DNA of 64,000 nt. It comes from Torreya grandis (lineage: Eukaryota > Streptophyta > Pinopsida > Cupressales > Taxaceae). Location of the stretch: assembly GCA_037957365.1 (NCBI GenBank), contig JARHVA010000157.1, positions 4,126,001-4,190,000 on the forward strand, written 5' to 3'. The position numbers and the translations under genes were made by a program. The notes beneath the pieces are model-generated. The model searched no databases, was not told the DNA's origin, and worked only from the letters and a program-made list of their open reading frames with translations. Below are positions 1 to 12,360 of the stretch, piece after piece; position 1 is the stretch's first letter; each line of letters opens with the position of its first letter.

Positions 1-994
1 TCCTCTATCTAACCACTAACATGTATAACATTCATCATCATCATCATCATCCTCTTATCTATCTCATAATTTATCATTTAGTTTAAACTACATTGGACTG
101 AGGTCTTGTCATACTATGTAGGTAGCACTTAGTCACCTAATGTGACAAAGCTTAGCTTGACCATTTTTTCCTCATTCATCATCAAATATTTCATCCTAAA
201 GTCCTACATTAGTCAAATCCTTGAGCTATAATATCACCCATTAATCAATTGGTATGTTGATCATCTCCCTGATCTTCCCATTAAATCACTTGTACCTATC
301 GATTGGGCCCAATAACTCACAACATCCATCTTTTCTCCCATCAATTCATCATTTAAAGTTTACAATTTCCTCCCTCAATTGGGGAATGACTAGAATTATA
401 TCTTTATTATTGTCTTTGACTCCCTTTCATGTGTCCTTGCTAGGGGAATTATCTTTACTAATCATATTGTGGCTCATTGATTTGATGTAATCCAGTTATT
501 CTCCTTCATCTTTTGGTCACTTGATCATATCACTTAATCACCCTCATCCCATTCATCCTATCACTTGACTTCAAATTTAAGCTATGTTCATCATTAAATC
601 AATCTTATCCTAGCTAATATATCTCCCTTGCATGCATCCTTGCTTAGGATACATCAAAATATTGTGGCCTTTTATCTCATGATTATCATTGTCTCTAATC
701 CCTATGCATACATATTTTCTAGGGGCATCATCACTTTATATCTCATTTTTCAATTTCAATTTATTTTTCTTCATTATCTATCTCACATCTAGCATCCCAT
801 CCCCTCATCTATCCATTTCATCTCACCCCTCATATCTTCTTTTAAATGTCCATCTATCTCATTTTTCTTTGCTTGTGCCCTTGAGGGGGAAGTATATCCA
901 CTGATGTCATTCATCCATGAAATGGTTTTTATTTTAAATACCATTACTCCTTCCACTTCAACCACTCACAATGCCCTTTCAAAGAGGGGCAAAA
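1..994 (+). other. Unassigned AT/CT-rich DNA with purine-run motifs, probably 3' end of an older LTR element
   Basis: No protein family is recognisable; open frames of 71-78 codons on the plus strand have biased, proline/leucine-rich composition and look like chance frames in CT-rich DNA. Short G-rich runs recur near 443, 720, 884 and 984. The last one (AAAGAGGGGCAAAA) directly precedes a TGTATACAC sequence at 995, the arrangement expected of a polypurine tract in front of a 3' LTR. I infer the 3' untranslated end of element 0. Confidence 0.35.
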
Positions 995-1187
995 TGTATA
1001 CACTAAATTTTTATCACCTTAATTATTCTAATTAATCCTGCTAATTTATCCCCTTTAGCCTAATCCTAGTCATTTATATAATATCCCCCCTCAATATTCC
1101 TTCATTTACAAACATTATTATTACCCCACCATTCTATTAATTTTCTTAAATCCCCATTATCTTAACATAACCCCACTTATCCATTAT

Positions 1188-1790
1188 TTGGGAATTTAAA
1201 ATTCCCATGGCCCACTTACCCACCTACTAAACCAAATCCTAGGCTTTCCTACAAGCCTACCCCCTAGATTATCTATAATCCTCTAATCACTTATCTAATC
1301 CATCTCTAATCATTATTAAACCTCCCAAAGAGATTATAGAGGTTTCTACCTCTAGAACCTTCTCTCCTCTAGAATCCTCCAAGGAATTATTAATTCCTTG
1401 GATAATCCTCCACCATAGATCTCAACAACCGAACTTTGAAATCTATCCATAGATTCTTCCCTCCATGTTCTATATAAACAACTTCAATCCTCCATTGAAA
1501 CTAACCATTGAATCCATAGATTATTCATATCCTCATGATCAACTTGTCCATCCAAGTCAATTAATTAAGCTACTATAATGACATAAATCTGAGTCTAAGG
1601 TAATCTAAAACCAAATCCTTTTGTCTTTTTATTGTTAAATGTTAGTTTAGAGCAATTAGTTTTAGGATTATAATGTTGTTTTAAATTTTCATTCATCTAT
1701 TTTCATTTTATCCTAATGGATCTATATCTTAATTAGTGGATTGACATTTTGGGTGTTTTTGATATAATTGCATAATCGAATCCATTGTGC
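1188..1790. repeat. Tandem duplication unit 1 (~603 bp) within element 0
   Basis: The stretch starting GGGAATTTAAAATTCCC, through CCTACAAGCCTACCCCC and CCTCCACCATAGAT, to GATATAATTGCATAA is repeated in direct orientation. The second unit starts at 1791 and, after the element 1 insertion, continues at 23300-23872. By eye the copies are clearly homologous with scattered substitutions. Confidence 0.75.
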
Positions 1791-1819
1791 TTAGGGAATT
1801 GAAAATTTCAATGGCCCAC

Positions 1820-1824
1820 CTACC
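1820..1824. repeat. Target-site duplication (left) of element 1
   Basis: CTACC directly precedes the TG that opens the left LTR. The same five bases follow the CA that closes the right LTR at 23295-23299. Five bases is the usual Ty3/gypsy duplication length. Confidence 0.85.
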
Positions 1825-2879
1825 TGTTTATGCCTCTACATGTATCACAGGTGATCTTAGTGTTTAAAGAACACTTATCATTTTAGAATTTAGAGCATGA
1901 ATAGTAGGTTTTGGTAATCTAGTTACCTATGGTGAAATAAAGGCAGAATAAATTAAACTATTCCAAAAATTTATATTGATTGGTGGTTGGGATACAACAT
2001 GGTCCTTTCTCAAATTTTAAGTATTTATTCTGATATTAGTGAGTTATGATCAAATTTATATGTTAAAGATAATCTAGATGAATATTTAGAATGAGATCTA
2101 AACTAGAGTGATTTGGTAAAGAAGAAGCAAAAGGAAGGGTAGGGTAAAAAAAAAGTATGTGATTGATTATATTTACCATAAACACCATGACAAGGTTTCA
2201 ATATCAAATGAACAAGAATTTAACCAATATATAATGTGAAATAGCATATGCTCAAATCCCATCATATTCCAGGCAAATATCTAAGGAAAATATGAAAGAA
2301 TACAAGTATGGACTAACTTTGCTTTAAAGTTTTAATGTTGCTTTCAAATATAATTTTCACATCCTAATACAAATTAAATAAAATGAAACAAAGTCTAAGA
2401 ACATTCAACTAATCTAGCTTCTGCACAAATTAGTAACTTGTATCAAAGATACACATTCAGAATTCATAAAACCATTCAAATTCAAGACTCATAATAATTA
2501 ATTGAGAGAGAAACCATGTATTTTTTGATACAAACAAACTTGGATAAACTTATATAGAAGATTCACGTAGATAACAAACTTAATTGCTCATAAGTATACC
2601 AGTTTTGGCTCAAAACTCCTTATTTTTATAAAATGATAATACTACCTTATATAGAAGATTCACGTAGTATACCAATCAGTCATAAGATTAAACATGTACA
2701 AATATAAAGATAGTTGTTATTATTTATAGTTTTATAATACATTTCTCTTTCCAAATTAATTGACCTTTAAGCAAATATGCTAATAAACTAGCATACACCT
2801 TTACAAAAGAATATTCCATTTTCAAATATTACAATGCTTTACAAAATAAAATATTAATTAACCAGTGGGACCTATGTTG

Positions 2880-5800
2880 AAGGTATCCCTTTTTGATCTT
2901 GGATAATATCCATATCTCTTTTATGTTTCTCTTTGATAAGATCTAAATCAATAGTTGGCTTCAAAAGATAGACATCCTCTTGATCAACCAAGTCACCACA
3001 ATATCTATCATTCCTCGCAATGGCCTTATTGATGATCCTTGATTATACAATATTCTCCTTAGTAGTGAAGATCATGCCCATGATTTATTTTTTATCACTT
3101 CTGTATTAGCCTTGGATTTGGCTTTTAACTTCTTGCATCACTAAAGTGACTATGTGCTTGAACTCCTCATCATCAATGATGCCTAGGGCATTGGACTTCA
3201 TAGGATTGGCCAACATGGTACCAAGGATTTACTTGACTATGGATATTAGCTACTTATCATATTTTAGGAGTATATCTAAGATCTTTGACCAAGCACTTAA
3301 CCTTAGATCTTATCAACAACTATCCCCAAGATTGGATTCAAGTGGGCTAAGATGATGGTTTTAAAGCTATGAATCCTACCCTTGATTAGTATGTTGATAA
3401 GATCTCTTATATTCTCCTCTACATCCTACCACTAGGTGAAAAATCCTTTGTCTATCTCACTCTAATGGGTTAATGCATCTTGTCTTAGCTTTATTTAATT
3501 CAAAGAGTTAAACATGTTAAAGAAGGATGCCTCAAACATCTTTATTACTACTTCAGGGACTGATAAGATAGTGTCTCTAGATTATCTTTTTCTTTCTCTA
3601 AGTTATGTATTTTATGTTTCATACCCCTTATGCCTACTTTGATCTAAGTTTAATGAGCCTTAGCTAGTCCTTCTATGTCTTCCTCATAGATAGGATGCTC
3701 ACCAAGCTTCTAACCTCCAATGGGGGTTAGACCAACAAATGGCTCAACTCTTTGAAAGGTGAATGCCTCACCTACAACCATGGCCTTCTTGGTTGTCACC
3801 CTCTCCAATATTATTATTTATGGATAGAAATATTCATTAACTAATGATTCTATGACTTTAGGAGAATCAAGAGTCCCCACATGTGTGTTACTTGAGGCTA
3901 TTATAGTGTCCATTTATGTGCCACTTGATACTGATATGGTAACTAATCTTCTTTCTTCATCCTCCATCAAAACTAATATCCATGGCTTGATTTATTCATG
4001 AACATAAATTTTAATTATTTGGGTTAAGGCCCAAGAATAGGATAAAGTAGGGATCTTCTACATTTTCCCATAAATAAACCATTTAGGGATAATGGATCCA
4101 TGAATGGGGTATTCATCACTAAACAAGTTAACCTCACTCATGAGGTAAGTAAAGGTAAATTTGGGCTAATTTCTCCTAATTGGGACCAATGCCAATTATG
4201 ATTTTGTTTTCTATGGTGATGATATTGGAACTAGGTCCAAAGAAATTTCCTTCCCTTTGTCTTGCTTTGTTTCCTCAACCTAGGCTTGGGGTTCCTCATT
4301 TTGCTCTTCTTCTTGTTCTAATCTAATGCCTCAACTAACACCTTAAGTCCATCCTCCACTATTTCATTAGGTCCCAATGCAATCATATCCAAGTCCTTTA
4401 TAGGATACTCTAGTCTCTTAGGTGGGGCTAAAGATGATATTTCCCTAGGTCTCTTTTCTAACTTTTCTTTTTTAGTTCCTTATATAACTTATGCTTGAGG
4501 CTGTTGCACTCTAACCTATGACTATTTTTGAGGTGCCCTTGAGGATGGCCTAGGAAATAAGTGATATTATAAGGGTCCTATTTTTATTATCTCTCCTAGT
4601 GGCTTGTCATCTCCCCTAACCAACTTGGGCTCCAACTTGATATTATGCTTTTTCAATTTGGCTAATACCTCTGGGAAACTAGAGGCCCTAATGTAGAATG
4701 GGTCATAGACATTGGGAAAGTGCTCATATGTCTCATTTATAGTTTTGTAATTTATATTTTTTTATCACCCCACTAGGGTCCCATTGCCTTAAATCATCTT
4801 TCTATAGTGTGAAGTCATCCTTTGACTATTAATAACATTTACATGCTCCCAATTTTACAACATAGTTTTGTTGATTGTCAAAGGAAAGGGATGTGGGAGG
4901 AATTTTATTTTATCTTTGCAAAATCCATCTATACTATGAAGAATTTGGTAAGCCACTTCTTGTTCTACTAGTTTGGTTGGCACATAGATGGGTAACTTGA
5001 AGGGTTGTGTCAAAGTCCCCTCAATCCTTATCATTGTGAAATCAGGGTAAAACCATATATCCCCTATCAATTACACACATTTATTTATTAATGGGATGAA
5101 CTTTCTCATGGGAATTCCTATGATGGATTCCACTAGGACTAGATAGACACAATCACAAATAAGCTACATGTTGTGTCTATATTTGAAAATATAAATCTTG
5201 GTGTAATGATGGGAAATAGTGGGTCTTCCATCAGGAGACCAATTCTTAATGTTTGGGATCTAGGTGGAGGCTAAAAGGGCATCAAGAAGATAGGACATCA
5301 TGTAAACGTGTTTTCTTGTTTTCTTCTTGATGGCTGTGAATTGTGACTTCAAACAGATATTGATCATCTCACCCAATGGGGGGGTAAGTCTCTTTTCAAC
5401 CATGAAGTAAACATAGGGCACCCAAAATTTGTCAATATGAGTGGTAGAGGGGTTCCACATAAACTATTAAGGTCATTACAATCCTGATCCTCTCCCTGAA
5501 TTGGATAATTGGTATTTTGCCTATGAGGTCCTAAACTACATGTTTCCTAGTAAGTAGCCATGGGGCTAGGATTTTGTTTAAATTATGCTCCCTAGTCCAT
5601 TTTTTAATTTTGGTAGGTATATTTGGGGCTTACATAGTTTATAATAGCTCTCAAAAGCCAAAGGGGAAATGAAAGCTAATTTTTCAAACTTTTGCTCATG
5701 TACAATCTAATCATTCTCAATTTTACAATCTTGGAAAAGAGGAGCAAGGACATCAAGTAAGTGTAATACCTTAGGCTTGGTGGCATAATAGTGTAGGGTA

Positions 5801-6033
5801 CCCATTTGGATGGATACCAGGTCATTATATCTTAGCAGGATGGTTGCATTATTTTATTCCTCTCTAGTAAGAGCCTACATTTCCTCGATGGTCTAAAAGA
5901 ATTCAAACTAGTTCATGTTCTGGTTGTTTAATGCTATAGTATCCAGGTATGTGTCCTTAAAAACTCTCTCCTCATTATCTAAGGTCAAATATAACTTTGT
6001 CTTGTCCCTTTGTTATTTTTTGTGAGCTCCCAT
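2880..6033 (-). pseudogene. LTR-embedded long ORF, copy 1 (unknown protein)
   Basis: Reading the minus strand from an ATG at 6033 gives a protein-like sequence of about 1,000 codons, broken by stops, inside the LTR. Open pieces are visible at 5260-5460 (containing DKFWVPYVYFMVEKRL and SYLLDALLAS) and 4855-5070 (containing GDIWFYPDF and LPIYVPTKLVEQEV). The C-terminal part is charged and helix-like. The matching frame in the other LTR (20595 to ~17110) preserves the same peptides. Where this copy keeps CAA in SQFT, the other has TAA, showing directly how a stop arose. I recognise no catalytic motif or named domain. It lies upstream of gag in the 5' LTR, so it could be analogous to the extra ORF1 of Ogre-type elements; that is inference. 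No start context or promoter was identified. Confidence 0.65.
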
Positions 6034-6779
6034 GATTGTGGAATTTGTAATTGCTTACCAAATGAATTGTAAGTAGCCTTCGGGTCAATTCGCTCTTACT
6101 TAGATTGTAATTAAACTCTCTTGGTTTGAATTTGATTGATATAAGCTTAAATTAGGGATTCTATGGATTCTTAGGGATGGTCTAAAGCTTTAATGGTAAT
6201 GACAATTCAAACTTAGGCTCAATCGTGTCTCAAATTTGATTGAGACCTCAAACTTTATACTTTTGCCTTTTCAAGCACACAAAATTTTCAATTTTTTAAT
6301 TTTGTGCTTATGTGGAACCCATGTGGCATCCCTTTGATACTTTCACAACATTTTTCATAAATGCCTTGAGGGACTAGACATTTTATTTTAAAAATCCAAC
6401 TTTTATTTCATGCCATTGGATCTTTTTTTATGGATCAATGTGGACCATTGATCATGATTATGGGGCTTGAAAGTCATTGGTTGTTTTATGCCAGGTCTTG
6501 TGGTTGTGACACTTGACACTTTCATGGGCCTTCTAGGCCCTACATTTTATGTAGTGAATGTGTGATTTCCATGTTTTGATCCTATGGGCCTTTGGGGCTC
6601 ATTAAAAAGTCTCTATTAGTTGTGCTCCATCTAATCATCCTCTTGCAAGCAAGCATAGACCATTAATCTTAATCTAGGTAGATGCATGCGATTGGTCTGA
6701 TGGATCAAATATCTTAGATTCATCAGGTCTTTTTATTTGTCTGATTAATTTTTGTGATGAATCATGGGCTATTGATCTT

Positions 6780-8500
6780 AAAAAAGGGAAAAAACTTTAA
6801 TCAACGTCATGACATGAGAAGGGACTTAGGTTTAAATACTTTAGGCTAAGGTTTATTTCATGTTTAATAAACATGTTATAAACTTTAGGCTAAAGTATGT
6901 TAGCCTAAGTTTATGGAATTCATAGAAAGGGGACCTAAGCTAAATATTCTAGGCTAAGGTTTATGTTTTTTTAATAAACATGACATATACTTTAGGCTAA
7001 AATATTTATGCTAAGTTCTTAGAACATGTCCAAAGGGGCCAAACAATACAAGGACCAAATATTAGGTTTTAACCTAGGGTTTTATCATATTAATAAACAT
7101 GAGAAAACTTTAGGTTAAAATAATTTTAAGATAATATTTATGTCACAAAGACCTTTTAACATAAGGCTTAATATAAGTCTCTAGCCTAAGGTTTATTGCA
7201 TTTAAACAAACACAATTGGAACCTAAGGAAATAGACTTTGATTAAGGCCACATCTGTAAATGTTTTGACCATAAGATCATTTTATTATTTGAAGTTCAAA
7301 TATCCTAAGTGTTTGAACATCTTTATAGGGGTTCCATTGATATATAATGCAAGCCATAAGATTTTATCAACATTTTGAAGCATATCTCTATGTCTAAGGA
7401 AAATAATTGATTAGCTTAAATTTGACAATCTCACAAACATCAATGATGGCATCATGAACATCAAATGATGACCTCATGGATGTCAAATGATGGTTATGAT
7501 AATGTCAAATTTAATTTGGTATAACATTAAGTTTGATGGGATTAAATTTTATGGTCTCATGGATGTAAATGACGGTCATGTGAATGTCAAATGATGGTCG
7601 CAAGAATGTCAACTTTAAGCTTATGAAACCCCTTTTGGTCCTTAGACTTTGGATTTGATACACTCCATTAGATTAATCTCCATGATGAAACACAAACTGT
7701 TGATCATAATCTAGGTGGATACATACCATTAGTTTAATTTAATGTGTGGGACCCTTTATTACTAAGCTTTAACTGCAGGAATGCCATGTGGTGACCCCAT
7801 GGGGCTCACTAGGGCTCATTGAAAAGTCTCTGATAGCTACACTCCATCTGATCATCCTCTCATGAGTAAGTGTGGACTGTTGATCCTAATCCAAGTGCTT
7901 ACATATAAATGGATTAAGCCTATATAGTAAAATAGGATCCATTTAAAATTGAAGATGATCTCACATCATCTGATCTCCGATCCCGCTTAAGCATAGATCA
8001 TTGATCATAATCCTAGTGATCTTATGGGATTGGTCCAATAGATTAAATCTTTGATTTTTTTGGGCTTTCTTCACTCTATTAGATCATTCCTTGTGATGAC
8101 ACATAGGCTATTGGATTTGTAAAGAAGTAAGGCACTTAAGTTAGTATGTGGGTAAATATAGGAACCTAGGCTAAATCTTTAAAACTAAGGTCTTGTTCAT
8201 GTTGATAAAATATGAATGGAGCCTTAGGGTTAAAAATTTAGGCTAAAATATTTATCAAAAAAGACCATGCTAAAATAAAATGACCGTACAAACATAAACA
8301 TTAAACCATGTTAAGAACATAATAAATGAAAAGGGGGAAATAAAATGGGACCAATGCATTATTTTTAGGCTAAGGTTTTGGTTGTGTTGAAAAACAAGAC
8401 CAAGCCTTAACATAAAAATTAGGCTCAAGTTCAGGGTTGATTCAAAACATTCCTACCAAATCTATTCCCACCAAAATTTGAATCAAAGGTTTGGGTTAGG
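6780..8500. repeat. Degenerate repeat arrays in element 1 LTR
   Basis: Between 6800 and 7200 and again at 8150-8420 the motif TTTAGGCTAAGGTTTAT, usually followed by AATAAACATGA, recurs at irregular spacing of about 70-90 bp. Around 7440-7620 a second motif, ATGATGGTCATGAGAATGTCAA, recurs about every 30 bp. Blocks with ATCTGATCATCCTCTCATGAG recur near 6630 and 7840. The right LTR has the same arrays (about 21370-22940), and element 2 LTRs have a related array. Confidence 0.6.
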
Positions 8501-8728
8501 GTTTGTTGAAAAAGGGTTTTATCACATGAATCCAACTATGACTTGCCATAAAACTTAAAACTTAAGACATGAGGATAAACTATTAGCAACATTAGGCAAG
8601 TTTAAAATAACACCATGAACAAATGGGCTAGTTTCATCAGGAATGGGTGATCTTCGAATAACATTAAGGTTCAAAGTAATGACAAGGGTCCATATTTTTT
8701 AGAAATGGGGGGTATTTTGACCTCGACA

Positions 8729-9778
8729 AATAACAACTTTCAAGGGAAACATAGAAAATGTTATAACTTAGAGACTCAGGTTTAGAAAAATAAATAGGTC
8801 ATTCATTATACTTTATCAGTGCCATTATCAAGATCAGTCTATGGTTAAAAAAAAATTTGCACATGTAAAATTAGGATCAAACATCAAGACATAGCCATGT
8901 TTTGTGTGTGATTTGATTCCACTTATTATTTGCCATGGGATTCAAGGGACAACTTCCAAGTTTTATACCTTTAATCATTAACACTGACTTAGAGCATGTT
9001 TATATATTCATTAAGAACCATGATTCTAGTTTAGCGAAGGTTTGGATATTTCTCTATTGCTAGCTAGGCATCCATAACCTTGATAGAGATTCCTTTGGCT
9101 CCACTCACGACCTTGCTCCATTGTCATCTAGGCATCATATCCATGGTGGAGATTGCCAAAATAACCTTTGCTTGAAAATCTTTTGATTTTGTAATAAGTT
9201 CTTATTTTTTGGTACTTTTGGGTCTTTTAGGCTTTCAATAAAGGTTGGGAACCAAGGTAGCTAGGTTTAAATATTTGGTCAAGTGTCTGACCCTTAGATA
9301 ATCATCTATGATTGTAACCTTTATCCTAGGTAAGGATGTTTGTTAAGTGTAAGCATGACTATACCTTCATGGATTGAGATTTCCTTTAACATGTGTAATT
9401 GTTCTTAAAACTAGGTTCAAGTCAAGACAATATTTAAGGTCTCATAGAATGGTTAACCTATTCATGGGTCCTTACTAGTTTATTCAAATCATAACATCAA
9501 GCTCCTATTTCAAATCCATGGTCTACATATGTTGGGGTTCATATCATCATTTATGAATTTATAGAGTTTAAATCAAACTAAGGAACTTTGAGCAAAGGGT
9601 TGTCCAAAATGACTTATTGAGAGCAAAGAATAAAGCAAGAAGAAACAAACACAAAATAGAAAAAAGGGAAGCAAACAAATATATACATACTTATGAATAA
9701 ACAAGGGATAGGAAGGAAAAAGTTGAAGGAAACTAACTAGCCTACCTACATTAACTCTAACCATCTTACAAATTTACT
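8729..9778 (-). other. Element 1 3' untranslated region
   Basis: This lies between the integrase end and the 3' LTR. It has no coding potential I can recognise. The first bases next to the LTR (AATAACAACTTTCAAGGGAA) match a block found at the same place in element 2 (44047) and, more loosely, in element 3 (36818). Near 9050-9170 a unit with TAGGCATC and GAGATT occurs twice. The region aligns with 44047-44960 in element 2. Confidence 0.6.
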
Positions 9779-11225
9779 CCATAAAGACCCCAAGAGGAGA
9801 AGAAAAGAAATAGTGCTTGAGATACTACCCATTGGTAGGCACTGTAAAATTTAATCCTTATAGATATTTGAGTTTGAAGGTGTTATCCCCAAGTGTATCT
9901 AAAATATGATAGGGATTAAGCCATAGAGGTTTGAACTTTCCATGTTTGCCCTTAGGCTCAGATGTTTTATCGCAAAGAAGAACCAAGTCCCCTTATCTAA
10001 ACACCTTGATCTTTGATCTCTTGTCAAATCACCTCTTTATTATAGTTTGGTGTCTGTAAAAGTTAGAAATTTTTTTCTCTCATACATCCTCCATCTTAAT
10101 AATGTCTAATAGCCTTGAGTTTTCAAATTCTTGATCTTCCTCCATATACTCTTGTATAAACTAGTAGGTTGTTAGCTTGAGTGTGATGGGGAATATAGGT
10201 TCCTAGCCATATATTAGGAAGAAGGGAGATGCTTTAAGAACCTGCTTGAATATTTTTTTTATCTACCCAAAGGGCATAATTGAGAAGCTTATTTCATGTT
10301 CTAGGTTTGTCTATAGTAGATTTCTTAATGGCTTTCATCAAGTTCTTGTTCATTGATTCAAACACTCCATTAACTTGAGGATAATGGTTAGATGAAAACT
10401 TGAGAATAATGTTATTGTCATATGCCCATTATTTCATTTATATGGATGTGAATGTTGATCTATTGTCACATAACAAAGATATTAGAGTCCCAAATCTGGT
10501 GCATATGATTTCTTCTTAAAACTTGGTCACTTCTTTTGTTCTACATTGCTTGGTGGTTATTACTTCAGTCCATCTAGTGTAGTAATTAGTAGTTGTTAAA
10601 ACATACTTATGACCTTCTGATGAGTTGGGGTTGATTACCCCTATAAATTATATTCCCCACTAAGCAAAGGGTTTGTCAATCATAACTAGTTATAAAGGCA
10701 TTGCTGTATTTGGCTCTTTGGTGTTGAAGATCTGGCATGAATGACATTATCTTACATGTTTATGGGCATCTTTAAATATGGTGGGCCAATAGTAGCTATC
10801 CCTGAGGATTTTATGAGATATTGTTCTTCCTGATGGATGCCCACTTCCCAAATTATCATGGAAAGTTCTCATTATGTCATTAGCTTCTTCCTTGGAAATA
10901 CACCTTAGATGTATACCCTCAAAGTTATTTTGATATAAGAGTTTATTTTTAATGAGATAGTGAGCTACCTTGAGCCTTAGAGCTCTTCTTTGATCCTTGG
11001 TTAGTCTTGTAGGACAAGTGCCATTGATTGGTAAGTGAAAATGGAGTCATACCATTCACTAGCTTGGAGGATTTACTAATCAACTTACATAATACTTGGC
11101 TTAGGGATGGTATTGGAAATCATTTGAATCAGACCTTGACACCTTACCAATTTTGTAGTCTTTATTTCTATGTCATATTCTTAGAGAATATACATCCACT
11201 TACCTCTTCATTCTCCAAGTTCACA
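9779..11225 (-). pseudogene. Element 1 integrase
   Basis: Read through stops on the minus strand, this gives a retroviral-type integrase: a CHSC pair of the N-terminal zinc-binding domain near 10726-10748, then a core with recognisable TRWTE and VNGVFESMNKN segments, then a C-terminal part with DLVLL and GDNTFKL near 9800-9990. Its role would be to insert the element's cDNA into the host genome. At least one catalytic acidic position appears replaced by a stop, and many stops interrupt the frame, so it cannot be functional. It follows RT/RNase H on the same strand, the Ty3/gypsy order. I am confident of the family but not of exact edges. Confidence 0.75.
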
Positions 11226-12360
11226 CTAGTTTAGCATTAGCTTAGTATCTAGATCTAGTAGAATGGCATGCACTTTGTTCCTGATAAAGTAGTGCCTAAC
11301 TTTCTTGAAAAATTTAACTAATGCAAAGGAATATTTATCAATTAAAGGATAATTCAACTTAGCATTGTTTAGATTAGTACTTATAAAAGCAATTGGGTGG
11401 TCAGACCCTTCTATTTTTTGAGTCAATACTACAACAATAGTGTGATCAAAAGAAAAAGAGAAGAGGTAAAAATCTTTTTAAAATTTAGGACTTATCAAGA
11501 CTAGAGCCTGGCTAATTGCACTTTTGAGGTCCTTGAAGGCTTTCTTTGACTCCTCATTCCATGAAACTATGGCATCCTTTTTCAGCATATCATTTAGTGG
11601 CTTGAAAATCTCTACAAATCTAGAAATGATTTTTCTTAAAAAGTTTATTTTACCAAAGAAATATTTCAATTCTTTTTTACTAGTGGGAGGCTCTATCTTG
11701 GATATAGATTCCACTCTTTCAAGATCAATATAAATTCCATCCTTAGTGATGACATGGCCTAATATTTTACCTTTAGTAACACAAAAAATACTCTTCTTAG
11801 GGTTAAGGGAGATCCCATACCTTTTACACCTTTCAAATACTTGTTGTAGATGCATGAAATGATCTTCCTTATTTTTAGAAAAACATAGTTAGATCATCCA
11901 TATAAATAATGATACACTTACCAATCAGGCCTTAGAAGGCATGGTCCAATGCATTTTGAAAAGTGGCTCCTACATTTATTAGTCTAAAAGGCATTCTCTT
12001 ATATGTAACGGTGCCCTACTTAGTTATGAAATTTGTCTTCATTCTAACTTATTTATCTATCAACACCCGATTATATCCTTAAAAACCATTAATAAAGGAT
12101 ATCATGGATGAACCTGAAAAAACTTATATTACCTAGTCAAGAGAGGGAAGAGGATAATTATCCTTTTTAGACACCCTATTCAAATTTCTAAATTTATTAC
12201 ACAATATAACTTCTCCATTCTTCTTTATAACTAGCACTAGATTGGCCACCCAAGTAGAGTGCCTAATTGGAAACACAATTCTAGCATCTAGCAATCTCTT
12301 GACTTCTTTGAAGATCATGAGTTCCAAGATAGGGTTCACAGGCCTTTTTTTTGCCTAAAG
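11226..12360 (-). pseudogene. Element 1 reverse transcriptase and gypsy RNase H
   Basis: The order on the minus strand is as follows. RT fingers contain VFPIRHSTWVANLVLV and NYPLPSLD (12133-12339). The palm has an intact YMDD catalytic motif at 11893-11904. The connection contains SLNPKKS, LGHVITKDGI and FFGKINFLRK (11478-11855). An RNase H segment contains HPIAFIS and LNYPLIDKYSFALVKF (11226-11426). Together they would copy element RNA into cDNA. Stops between open pieces are mostly explainable as CAA/CAG to TAA/TAG. The sequence type, with VxLIDK and MPFRLINVGATFQ, is gypsy rather than Copia. This RNase H is the usual one following RT; a second RNase H-like domain lies upstream of RT (about 13000-13250). 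Confidence 0.88.

Larger units (their letters stand above)
995..1824 (+). repeat. Element 0: left part of a 3' LTR-like sequence
   Basis: The sequence begins TGTATACAC immediately after a polypurine-like run and contains the first copy of a ~600-bp tandem duplication. It is interrupted at 1825 by element 1 and resumes at 23300; removing element 1 and one target-site copy restores continuity of the duplicated unit. The far end is uncertain: CATCTACA near 23880-23886 could be the LTR terminus. LTR identity rests on the polypurine/TG arrangement only, since no second LTR copy is in the window. Confidence 0.4.
1825..8728 (-). repeat. Element 1 3' LTR (left copy, 6904 bp)
   Basis: It matches 16068-23294 along its whole length. 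It starts TGTTTATGCC and ends CCTCGACA, so the terminal inverted repeat TGTTGA/TCAACA is partly decayed. Its length is about 320 bp less than the right copy, mostly explained by a 296-bp tandem duplication in the latter. At roughly 2880-6033 it contains a degraded minus-strand reading frame described separately. Downstream of that, 6300-8728 is non-coding and made of degenerate repeats. Confidence 0.92.

Noticed and set aside
254..904. Two plus-strand ORFs (78 and 71 codons)
   Set aside because: Compositionally biased CT-rich DNA, no homology recognised, and located before a polypurine-like tract.
1825..8728. Reading the 7-kb direct repeats as a segmental duplication of host DNA
   Set aside because: TG/CA termini, a 5-bp target duplication and gag-pol between the repeats show that they are LTRs.
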